Origin: JANRKB01 sp033763695 | Lineage (GTDB): Bacteria; Planctomycetota; Phycisphaerae; Phycisphaerales; UBA1924 | Length of the DNA stretch: 36,595 nt | Direction of reading: 5' to 3' | Assembly (NCBI GenBank): GCA_033763695.1 | Contig: JANRKB010000032.1 | Location: 1 to 36,595, forward strand | Part shown: piece by piece, positions 15,658-22,744 of the stretch | Position numbering within the stretch: position 1 is the first letter of the stretch | Layout of the letters: each line of letters starts with the position of its first letter | Program-made: the position numbers and the translations under genes | Notes under the pieces: model-generated | Told to the model about the DNA's origin: nothing | What the model saw: the letters and a program-made list of their open reading frames with translations, nothing else | The model's database searches: none

Positions 15658-17310
15658 TCACGCCTTGCCGCTGGGTATCGCGGCGGGCGACTGGCTTGGC
15701 GTGAGCGCGGGGCCGATCGCGCGGATCGGCAGCACGACTTCAAACACCGCACCGCTGCGCCCAGGCAGATTGCGGGCCAGCAGCACGCCGCCGTGCTCGC
15801 GCACGATGCCATCCGCCACGGCAAGCCCGAGACCGGTGCCGCGGCTGTCGAGGCGCGTGCTGACGAATGGCTCAAAGAGCCGCGACAGGACATCGGGATC
15901 AATTCCCGGGCCATTGTCGGTGATCGTGAGCCCGACCCATTCGACTCCATCGCGGATGAAGGACTGTGCCGTCACGCGGATGCGGGAAGGCTCGGCGCGA
16001 TCGCGGCGGATGCTGTCGGTGGCCTGCGCCGCGTTGCGGAGCAGGTTGACGAGCACCTGAATCATGCGATCGGCGTCGCATTCGACAATGAGCGTTGCAG
16101 GCACATCGCTCGCGATGTCCACACCCGCGTACTCGCGATCGAGCCGAAGCAGCGTCATCGCTTCGTCGACAATCGCCGCGAGCGACGTTGGAGCGCTGAC
16201 GGGCGGACGAACACGGGCAAAGTCGAGAAGGCTCTCGCTCAGGCGTTCGAGCCGCTGCACGACGCGGAGCATGAGTGCGGCACGTGCGGGATCGAGACTT
16301 GCCGGATCGCGATTGATCTGCTCGACGCAGCCCTTGAGCACCGCGAGCGGCGTGTTGAGTTCGTGAGCGATGCCCGCGGACATCATGCCCAAGCTGGCGA
16401 GACGATCGGCGTCGGCAAGATTGCGGCGCGCGGCCTCCAGCAGATGGTTCTTTCGCTTCAGGTCTGCGGCCACCGTTTCGAGGCTCTGGAGTGCATCACC
16501 CAGCGCGCTCTGGTGCGTGCGCAACGCCCGCACGGAGTCGTTGCGGCTGCGCATGATCTCGCCGAGTTCATCGCGTGGGATGGTGTTCGCGTCAATGAGT
16601 TCGGCGTCGCGACGGCCGTCCTGCAACGCGCGATCCGCGGCCAGCATGCGACGAATCGGCCCGTAGACGTGCGTGGGAAGGACGAACACTTCAAGCGCGG
16701 CGGCGATAAAGGCGTAAGCCAAGAGCAGCGAGAGTACGAGCACCCAATAGAGGCGCGTGACAGCCTCGCGTGCCTCGGGCAGTCGCACCGTGAGCACGTA
16801 CACCATGTCGCCGCGGCTCGGATCGCCCAGCGTGAGCAGGGCGGCACGTCCGGCGGCCTCACCGGGAACGAGCGTGACTTCGCCCGGACGCTGCTGCAAG
16901 CGTGCCGCGGTCGCCGGGTCGATTGGTGCTTCGCCCGGCGCGCCGCGCCACAGTTCCACATCGGCCATCGCCGAGAGCACGCTCGCGGCCTGATCGGTGG
17001 TGAACCCACCCGTGCGGCCCGAACCAGGAGGCACGCCCAGCGCGACCGAGCGCAGCAACGCCGTGGCCTCCTGTCGCTCCGCGCCGTCGAGGATCTGCAT
17101 GATCGCAGGCCGCACGATGAGCAGCATGAGCAGCGCGAGACCGAGCGAAAAGAGCGTGTGGAGGACAAAGAGCTTTTTGCGGATCCGCATCCCCGCGAGG
17201 AAGCCCCGCGCCGGGCCTGCGGGCAGTTCGCGCACGAGAATCGTCCGCCAGCGCGGCGGGGGCGTGCTTCCGGTCGCGTTCTTCTCGGGTTTGTTCGGAA
17301 CGTCCAGCAT
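15658..17310 (-). CDS. Membrane sensor histidine kinase with HAMP domain
   Basis: A 550-aa kinase. It has two membrane helices (about residues 48-70 and 188-212) bracketing a periplasmic sensor domain of roughly 115 residues, then a HAMP linker (212-262), a coiled coil (about 265-300), HisKA with SAGIAHELNTPL (phospho-acceptor His316), and HATPase_c with VNLLRNAAQA (Asn426), DNGPGI (465-470) and GTGLGL (491-496). The PFVSTR motif is present. It autophosphorylates and passes phosphate to a response regulator, but none is encoded next to it, so it is an orphan kinase here. I set the start at the ATG at 17310; longer readings run back into the divergent rsmB gene. The 54-bp gap to rsmB holds both promoters. 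Confidence 0.95.
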   Translation of the reverse strand: MLDVPNKPEKNATGSTPPPRWRTILVRELPAGPARGFLAGMRIRKKLFVLHTLFSLGLALLMLLIVRPAIMQILDGAERQEATALLRSVALGVPPGSGRTGGFTTDQAASVLSAMADVELWRGAPGEAPIDPATAARLQQRPGEVTLVPGEAAGRAALLTLGDPSRGDMVYVLTVRLPEAREAVTRLYWVLVLSLLLAYAFIAAALEVFVLPTHVYGPIRRMLAADRALQDGRRDAELIDANTIPRDELGEIMRSRNDSVRALRTHQSALGDALQSLETVAADLKRKNHLLEAARRNLADADRLASLGMMSAGIAHELNTPLAVLKGCVEQINRDPASLDPARAALMLRVVQRLERLSESLLDFARVRPPVSAPTSLAAIVDEAMTLLRLDREYAGVDIASDVPATLIVECDADRMIQVLVNLLRNAAQATDSIRRDRAEPSRIRVTAQSFIRDGVEWVGLTITDNGPGIDPDVLSRLFEPFVSTRLDSRGTGLGLAVADGIVREHGGVLLARNLPGRSGAVFEVVLPIRAIGPALTPSQSPAAIPSGKA

Positions 17311-17352
17311 GCGTTTGGCACAAATGCGCGATAAGGATACTCGCGGCCACGC

Positions 17353-17358
17353 TACACT
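17353..17358 (+). promoter_or_regulatory. Candidate -10 box for rsmB predicting a leaderless mRNA
   Basis: TACACT in GCTACACTCGCGC ends 6 bases before the GTG start at 17365. Spacing and flanks match the flavoprotein promoter at 12424-12429. It lies in the divergent gap shared with the histidine kinase; no strong -35 is visible. Confidence 0.5.
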
Positions 17359-17364
17359 CGCGCA

Positions 17365-18741
17365 GTGGGCACCGATTCTCCAGACCAGATCCGTTCCGGT
17401 TCCGCGCTTCGCGAGCGCGGCATCGACGCCGCCCGCGCAACCGTGCTGGCCCGGCTGGTCGAACAAGCCGCGGCGTTCCCGCAGCTGACGATCCCCGCGC
17501 TGGACACCTCGGCACTCTCGCCCCGCGATGCCGCGTTCGCGCACGCACTGTACGACGCGGTTCTGCGTCGCTGGTTGACGTTGCGATTCCTGCTCAAGCG
17601 CTTCGTGACGCAGCCGTTCGACATGCTTGAGCCAGGCGTCAAGGCCGCGTTGCTTTGCGGGGCTGCACAGATCGTGCTGCTCGACAAGGTGCCGATCCAC
17701 GCGGCGATCGACGAGACGGTGGAATGGGCCAAGCGGCACATCCGTCCGGGGGCGGCGGGACTCGTGAACGCGGTCTTACGCAAGCTCGCACCGGCGAAGG
17801 ACAACATGGACGCGACGCCGTGGACGCCGCGAGCCGATGAACTGCCGCTGGTGTGGGGTCGGCTGCGTCTGCCGAGCGACTGGCTGCCGCCGGATCCGTC
17901 GCAGAGTCTTTCCGCGGCGACGAGCCACCCCGTCTGGCTGATGCAGCGATGGATCAAGGAACTGGGTGTCTCCGAGGCGGCCCGAATCGCCCTGCACAGC
18001 CTGGCGTCGCCGCCGATCACGCTGTGCACGCGCTATGCCCAGGGCCCGATCCCAGAGGCGTGCGTGCCGCACGCTCATGCCGGACATCATGTCTTTGTCG
18101 GTCCGCGGGGCGAGCTTGAGACGCTGCTGGCGCAGCGACACGACCTGTGGGTCCAGGACGCGGCCTCGACCGAAGCGATTGAGTCGATCCGCGATCTGAC
18201 GCCGCGCGTGATTGTCGATGCCTGCGCCGGACAAGGCACCAAGACGCGCCAACTGGCGGCATGCTTCCCCGACGCACGGATTATCGCGACGGATCTGGAT
18301 GACGCTCGCCTCGCCACGCTGCGTCGCGTCTTTGCGGAGCATCCGCGCGTGCAGGTTGTGACCATCGGCGAGCTGTACAACGCGGTCGCGAAGCGTGCAG
18401 ACCTGGTCCTGCTCGATGTGCCGTGCAGCAACTCGGGCGTGCTGGCACGCCGCGTTGAGGCCCGCTACCGCATCGATCAGGCCCAACTGGATCGCATGCG
18501 TGCCGCACAGGAAGCGCTGGTGCGGCAGGCGGTGTCGATGCTCAGCCCCGAGGGTCACATCCTGTACTCCACGTGCAGCCTTGAGCGTGAAGAGAACGAC
18601 GAGCGGATTGCATGGGCGGAGCGGACGTTCGCGATGGTTGCCAGCCGCGCTCGACGGGCGCTGCCCAGCGGCGGTCCGGGCGACGATCCGACCGGGTATA
18701 CGGACGGCTCGTTTTCGGCTCTCTTGAGCCATGTGCCGTAG
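17365..18741 (+). CDS. rsmB: RsmB-like 16S rRNA (cytosine-5) methyltransferase
   Basis: A 458-aa protein with an N-terminal NusB-like RNA-binding domain (about residues 18-145, including AFAHALYDAVLRRW and the PIHAAIDETVEWAKR...GLVNAVLRKL block) and a C-terminal SAM-dependent Rossmann domain. Motif I is VDACAGQGTKT (284-294), motif IV LLDVPCSNSGVL (Cys354) and motif VI ILYSTCSLEREEN (Cys404, the expected nucleophile). The domain pair and length match RsmB, which makes m5C967 in 16S rRNA. The C-terminus is short and ends soon after the GSF motif. GTG start, supported by the promoter spacing and by leaving the histidine-kinase start free. No fmt or def neighbours, unlike in E. coli. Confidence 0.9.
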   Translation: MGTDSPDQIRSGSALRERGIDAARATVLARLVEQAAAFPQLTIPALDTSALSPRDAAFAHALYDAVLRRWLTLRFLLKRFVTQPFDMLEPGVKAALLCGAAQIVLLDKVPIHAAIDETVEWAKRHIRPGAAGLVNAVLRKLAPAKDNMDATPWTPRADELPLVWGRLRLPSDWLPPDPSQSLSAATSHPVWLMQRWIKELGVSEAARIALHSLASPPITLCTRYAQGPIPEACVPHAHAGHHVFVGPRGELETLLAQRHDLWVQDAASTEAIESIRDLTPRVIVDACAGQGTKTRQLAACFPDARIIATDLDDARLATLRRVFAEHPRVQVVTIGELYNAVAKRADLVLLDVPCSNSGVLARRVEARYRIDQAQLDRMRAAQEALVRQAVSMLSPEGHILYSTCSLEREENDERIAWAERTFAMVASRARRALPSGGPGDDPTGYTDGSFSALLSHVP

Positions 18742-18838
18742 CGCGTTTCAGTTGTCTGGTTTCGGGCCGTTGGTTTCAGGCATGTCGGGTCGGGGCGAGG
18801 ATTCTGTCCGCGGCCCCATCTCGCAGTCCGGCGCGGCG

Positions 18839-18844
18839 TACACT
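18839..18844 (+). promoter_or_regulatory. Candidate -10 box for the EIIA/ispA pair
   Basis: TACACT in GCGTACACTGG, about 58 bases before the ATG at 18903, in the 161-bp gap after rsmB. Fourth occurrence of this hexamer ahead of a plus-strand gene. Confidence 0.4.
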
Positions 18845-18902
18845 GGACTTTCGCCCGGGGCGTGGTTTCCGGGTGGTTTGTCATGCGGACGGATCACACG
18901 GC

Positions 18903-19364
18903 ATGAATCTTCTGGACATTCTGACGATCGACTGCATCAAGGCCCCGCTCGCGGCCACCTCCAAGCGCGACGCGATCAACGAACTCGTTGACGTGCTTGG
19001 CCGGGCCGGACGCGTGTCGGACACCAAGGCCCTGCAGGAAGCCGTGTGGGTCCGCGAACAGACGCGCACCACCGGCATCGGCAACGGCCTCGCCATCCCG
19101 CACGGCAAGTGCGCCGGCATGCCCGCCCTGTCGATGGCGATCGGCAAGCCCGCGACGCCGATGGAGTTCGAGGCGATCGATCGCCAGCCCGTCAAGCTCA
19201 TCGTCCTGCTCGCCAGCCCGCCGGATCGCACCAGCGATCACATTCAGGCCTTGGCCCGGATCAGCCGCCTAATGACGATGGATGAGTTCCGCGAGCGGAT
19301 CTATGCCGCCGGTTCGGCCCAAGAGATTCACGACCTGCTCAAGTCGCAGGAAAAGCCCGCCTGA
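18903..19364 (+). CDS. PTS EIIA (PtsN/fructose-type) domain protein
   Basis: A 153-aa single-domain EIIA of the mannitol/fructose/Ntr class. The active-site block TGIGNGLAIPHGK gives phospho-His67, and the LIVLLASPPDRTSDHIQALARISRLM block is the standard second half of the fold. No EIIB/EIIC transport domains are encoded nearby, so it is more likely a regulatory EIIA-Ntr-type protein than part of a sugar permease. The start gives the usual MNLLDILTIDCI opening; upstream in-frame sequence runs into rsmB and lacks coding character. Its TGA overlaps the ATG of the next gene as TGATG, so the two are translationally coupled. Confidence 0.92.
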   Translation: MNLLDILTIDCIKAPLAATSKRDAINELVDVLGRAGRVSDTKALQEAVWVREQTRTTGIGNGLAIPHGKCAGMPALSMAIGKPATPMEFEAIDRQPVKLIVLLASPPDRTSDHIQALARISRLMTMDEFRERIYAAGSAQEIHDLLKSQEKPA

Positions 19365-20305
19365 TGCCGTCGCGGCACGCCCCCGCTGACATGGCCCCCC
19401 ACTCCGCTCCAACAGTCGATGCGTTGGCACTGCTCGACGCTCCCGCGCGTGCGGTGGATGCGTCCCTGCTGCATCGTCTCGACACGCGACCGATGGCCAA
19501 GAGCCTGCGTGATGCGATCGCGTACGCGCTGCTCGGACCGGGCAAGCGTCTTCGGCCCGCGCTCGTCTATCACAGTGCGGCGGCCTGCGGCGCGGACCCG
19601 GGCATCGCGGTGCCCGCGATGGAAGCGATCGAACTGGTCCACTGCTTCAGCCTCGTGCACGATGACCTGCCGGCGATGGATGACGACGAGCTCCGCCGCG
19701 GCCGGGCGACGCTGCATGTCCACGCGGGCGAAGCGATGGCGATCCTCGCGGGCGACGCGATGCTGTCGATGGCGTTTGAAGCGATCAGCGACGCCGGCAA
19801 TGCTGCCCCACTGCTTCTGCGGGAACTGGCCCCGGCCGTGACCGACATGGTGAGCGGGCAGGTGCTCGACACGCTCGGCGGCGGCGAGAACACGAACGCT
19901 CCGCTGGGCCAACTCGAAGCGATCCATCGCGGCAAGACGGGTGCGCTCATCCGCGCTGCGTGCCGCATGGGTGTGATCTGTGCTGCCCGACCGGGCCTGT
20001 ACATCCCGACGCGCGACGAGACCGCGATGCCTGCGATCACGGCGTATGCCGACGCGCTGGGCCTGATGTTCCAGATCGTCGATGATCTCCTCGACGTGGA
20101 GCAGAGCACCGCGCAGCTCGGCAAGACCGCCGGAAAAGATGCCGCCGCGGGCAAGCTCACGTACCCGGGCGTGATCGGCGTGGAAGCCTCGCGAGTGGAA
20201 GTCGTGCGCCAGCTCGACGCGTGCCTCAAGGCGCTCGCGCCGCTTGGTGCGCACGCGACACCGCTTGCGGATCTCGCGCGGATGATGGCAACAAGGACGA
20301 AGTGA
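19364..20305 (+). CDS. ispA: Polyprenyl diphosphate synthase (farnesyl/geranylgeranyl type)
   Basis: A 313-aa all-helical trans-prenyltransferase. Visible are GPGKRLRP (58-65), the first Asp-rich motif DDLPAMDDDELRRG (100-113), the GEAMAILAGDAML block, the IHRGKTGALI block and the second Asp-rich motif QIVDDLLDVE (237-246). The two residues inserted in the first motif (DDxxxxD) are typical of bacterial IspA. It condenses isopentenyl diphosphate with allylic diphosphates to give C15 or C20 products for quinone, undecaprenyl or carotenoid pathways; chain length cannot be set from sequence alone. The N-terminal 20 residues look non-conserved, and an internal Met at residue 10 could be the true start, but the TGATG overlap favours 19364. 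No dxs or xseB beside it. Confidence 0.93.
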   Translation: MPSRHAPADMAPHSAPTVDALALLDAPARAVDASLLHRLDTRPMAKSLRDAIAYALLGPGKRLRPALVYHSAAACGADPGIAVPAMEAIELVHCFSLVHDDLPAMDDDELRRGRATLHVHAGEAMAILAGDAMLSMAFEAISDAGNAAPLLLRELAPAVTDMVSGQVLDTLGGGENTNAPLGQLEAIHRGKTGALIRAACRMGVICAARPGLYIPTRDETAMPAITAYADALGLMFQIVDDLLDVEQSTAQLGKTAGKDAAAGKLTYPGVIGVEASRVEVVRQLDACLKALAPLGAHATPLADLARMMATRTK

Positions 20306-20339
20306 GCCTGACGCGAGGTGCCCGAAGCGGTGTCGCAAA

Positions 20340-20460
20340 CTCATGCCTCGATGCCTCGTGGCTCGATGCCTTCTTTGGACCCGAAATCACGCTATGCAAC
20401 TTTCGACACCCGGTTGCGGATGCGAAGAAGGGACCAAGGCACTCGGCACCGAGGCATGAG
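20340..20460. repeat. Inverted repeat in the ispA/thiE convergent gap
   Basis: CTCATGCCTCG (20340-20350) is perfectly inverted as CGAGGCATGAG (20450-20460). Between them lie more ATGCCTCG/TCGATGCC and GGCACTCGGCACC-type units, followed by AAGGCACTTGGGCACT. The wording is close to the GGCATC repeats at 14742 and 31129. The 195-bp gap has no other feature and no U-rich terminator. Confidence 0.6.
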
Positions 20461-20501
20461 GCGGCGTACCAAGGCACTTGGGCACTGACTTCTCAGCGCG
20501 T

Positions 20502-21581
20502 TCACCCCGACGCGCCCGCGCTGGAGATTGCCTCAATCAACCGCCGGCACGCGCCCTCAGGATCTTCGCTTGAGCACACCAGCGACGACACGGCCACGCC
20601 GCGGCAGCCCGCCGCCACCAGCGACGCAATGTTGTTGTGGTTGATGCCGCTGATCGCCAGGTGCGGGATCTCGCGCACGCCGGGCTCGGCGAGGTATTGA
20701 CGCAGATACTCAACGCCGCTCAGCGCGGGCTTGGGCTTGGTGCTGCTGACGAACATCGGACCGACCCCGCAGACGTCCGCGCCGTCGTCTCTCGCTCGGC
20801 GAGCCTGCTCGATGTTGCTCGTCGAGACGCCGACGAGCAGTCGCCAACCCGCAATTGCTCGCACGGCAGCCACGGGCAGATCGGTCTGGCCAACGTGAAC
20901 ACCATCCGCGCCCGCGGCGAGTGCGATGTCGGGCCGGTCATTCACGACCACAGCGACGCCGTGCGGACGGGCGAACTCGACGAGTGCTCGCGCTCGCGCG
21001 AGGAGTTCGTGATCGTCAAGCGACTTCTCGCGCAGTTGCAGGCAGTCTGCGCCGCCCGCGACCGAAGCCTCAGCGACGCGCCACCACGTCGAATGCGTGC
21101 AGAGTGATTCGGTGAGCAGCACGCAAAGCCGCCACTGCCTCCTCGCGGCATGCCCAAGGCGCAGTCGCAGGCGACGATCCAGTTCATAGCCGGTGTATCG
21201 ACACTGCTCCGCGAGCTTCCATGCCGACAGACCCGGACGCAGCAACTTGGCACACTCTTCGATCGTCCGCATCGCCTCGGCAAACCGCCCCGCGGCAGAC
21301 GCGACCACCGCAGTGAGGCTTGGACGATTGGCTTCGCCGACGTTGGTATTGCTCGTGCCGACGTCTCCCGGCGTATCGCGTGCGGAGAGAAGCATCGCGT
21401 CGTCGATGCCCAGTTCGCGCATGACCGCCGAGAGCTGATGCCGAAGGTCCTTGATGGCTTGCGAAAGTTCGCCATCGTCGAGCACGAAGCGAGCGACATC
21501 CTCCATCACGCGCAGGGCTTCCCGCGCGCGATTCGCGTTCGCGTCGAGCATGCGAATGACTGGATCGGCGGCCGACGACAT
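20502..21581 (-). CDS. thiE: Thiamine phosphate synthase with N-terminal ThiE-associated domain
   Basis: A 359-aa protein. The C-terminal TIM-barrel half (about residues 150-355) is ThiE: LQLREKSLDD (181-190), VVVNDRPDIALAAGADGVHVGQTD (in 211-234), LLVGVSTSN (248-256), GVGPMFVSSTKPK (272-284) and AISGIN (309-314). It joins HMP-PP and the thiazole phosphate to make thiamine phosphate. Residues 1-140 are a helical domain beginning RMLDANANRAREALRVMEDVARF, the extra module seen on ThiE of cyanobacteria and some other phyla; its function is unclear. The start is 25 bp downstream of the solute-binding protein stop, suggesting one transcript. I see no TPP riboswitch in that short gap. Confidence 0.93.
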   Translation of the reverse strand: MSSAADPVIRMLDANANRAREALRVMEDVARFVLDDGELSQAIKDLRHQLSAVMRELGIDDAMLLSARDTPGDVGTSNTNVGEANRPSLTAVVASAAGRFAEAMRTIEECAKLLRPGLSAWKLAEQCRYTGYELDRRLRLRLGHAARRQWRLCVLLTESLCTHSTWWRVAEASVAGGADCLQLREKSLDDHELLARARALVEFARPHGVAVVVNDRPDIALAAGADGVHVGQTDLPVAAVRAIAGWRLLVGVSTSNIEQARRARDDGADVCGVGPMFVSSTKPKPALSGVEYLRQYLAEPGVREIPHLAISGINHNNIASLVAAGCRGVAVSSLVCSSEDPEGACRRLIEAISSAGASG

Positions 21582-21606
21582 GACCGATCGTAGTGTGGCT
21601 CGTGCA

Positions 21607-22611
21607 TCACACGCCGACGATCGCTTCCCAGATGCCGATGGCGTCGTCGCTCACCCGATCAAGAGCGGCCCAGTCCGGCTCAGCCGCGTTGGGCGGCATG
21701 CGATCCGCGTAACGGGCGACGAGCGCGGGATCGCGCGGGATGTGCTTGAGTTCGCTCTCAACCATGAGGCGCTCGACGTCGGTTCCGCGCAAGAAATCGA
21801 GTAGTGATCGCGAGGGTGCCGAGCCGCTGGCGTGCTTGAGCAGCGCGACCGTGTTGGGAATGAGAATCGGCCGCGGCACGATCGATTCGTCGCTGGGATA
21901 CGCCATCTCAAGCGGCCAGCCGTTGCGCTTGCCGGCCCAGACATCGTCGGTGTCGGTCAGACCGATCGCGATCTCGGCGTTGGCGACGGCCTGAACGACA
22001 CTGGAGTTGCCCGCATATTGACGGATGCCGTGGTCGCGCAGTCGCGAACACCACTCGCGAAAGGCTGGCTCGCCCAACGCGAGACGCACCGCACTGATGT
22101 GCGCACGCGTGGTGCCAAACTGCGGGCGGGCGATCCCGATTCGCGACTTGAACTCGGGGCGCAACAGATCCGCAAGGCCTGAGGGCAGCGTCGGGATGGT
22201 TCGTGACGGGCCGACGGAGCGCGTGTCATAGACAATCACGCGTGCGCGGCTTGCGAGACGTGCATACTTGCTGCCGTCGGTGAGCGGCGCGAGCAAACCC
22301 TCGCGCTCAAGCCGCGCGACCGCCATTGCTTCGTTGCTCCAGAGGACTTGTGCTTTGGGCGCAGCGGCCTCGTCGATGATGCGTCGGACGAGGCCCGTCG
22401 TTTTGGTGGCTTCGGTGTCCCGGACGCTCTCGACGCGGATGCCGGTCCGCTGTGTAAACAACGCGAGCACGGGATCGGCGACCTCGCCGTCGGCGCTGGT
22501 GTAGAGGATCACACGCTTCTCACCATCGCGCGAGGAGCATGCCGTAAGTGGAGCAATCGCGCACCCCGCGGACAGGGCAATGCCCGCGACGAGAAAGTCA
22601 CGACGGCTCAC
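21607..22611 (-). CDS. Tat-exported lipoprotein, periplasmic solute-binding protein (iron/ABC type)
   Basis: Starting at the GTG at 22611 the protein is 334 aa and opens MSRRDFLVAG, a standard Tat motif, followed by a hydrophobic stretch and a lipobox-like APLTAC. The mature part follows the Fe(3+)/extracellular solute-binding group 1 pattern: RVILYTSADGEVADPVLALFTQRTGIRV, then LWSNEAMAVARLEREGLLAPL, PQFGTTRAHISAV and IGLTDTDDVWAG. An alternative GTG at 22731 adds 40 residues, but these read through a planctomycete repeat, so I prefer the shorter form. No permease or ATPase gene is adjacent. The downstream thiE hints at a thiamine-precursor ligand, but similarity looks closer to iron-binding proteins; the ligand is unknown. 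Confidence 0.88.
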   Translation of the reverse strand: MSRRDFLVAGIALSAGCAIAPLTACSSRDGEKRVILYTSADGEVADPVLALFTQRTGIRVESVRDTEATKTTGLVRRIIDEAAAPKAQVLWSNEAMAVARLEREGLLAPLTDGSKYARLASRARVIVYDTRSVGPSRTIPTLPSGLADLLRPEFKSRIGIARPQFGTTRAHISAVRLALGEPAFREWCSRLRDHGIRQYAGNSSVVQAVANAEIAIGLTDTDDVWAGKRNGWPLEMAYPSDESIVPRPILIPNTVALLKHASGSAPSRSLLDFLRGTDVERLMVESELKHIPRDPALVARYADRMPPNAAEPDWAALDRVSDDAIGIWEAIVGV

Positions 22612-22646
22612 GCGATGACGCGGCGAGGCATCGACCGCAACATCAG

Positions 22647-22670
22647 CCCTCGCTGGCGCTTCGGGCTCGT
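22647..22670 (-). repeat. Planctomycete-type dispersed repeat
   Basis: On the minus strand this 24-mer reads ACGAGCCCGAAGCGCCAGCG plus AGGG. From memory it matches a short repeat scattered through many planctomycete genomes, whose accidental translations include EPEAPAR and SPKRQRG; both frames are seen here. It lies in the 133-bp gap before the Tat solute-binding protein. Recognition is from memory, without a database check. Confidence 0.65.
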
Positions 22671-22744
22671 GGACGCCCGCGACCAATTCGTTTGCTCTCG
22701 TCGGGCACAGAATCTCGACGTCGTCAAGCACGCGATTGCTCGTG

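Noticed and set aside
15652..17334. Long open frame (560 codons) antisense to the histidine kinase
   Set aside because: The minus-strand product carries every kinase motif; the plus-strand translation is a composition artefact.
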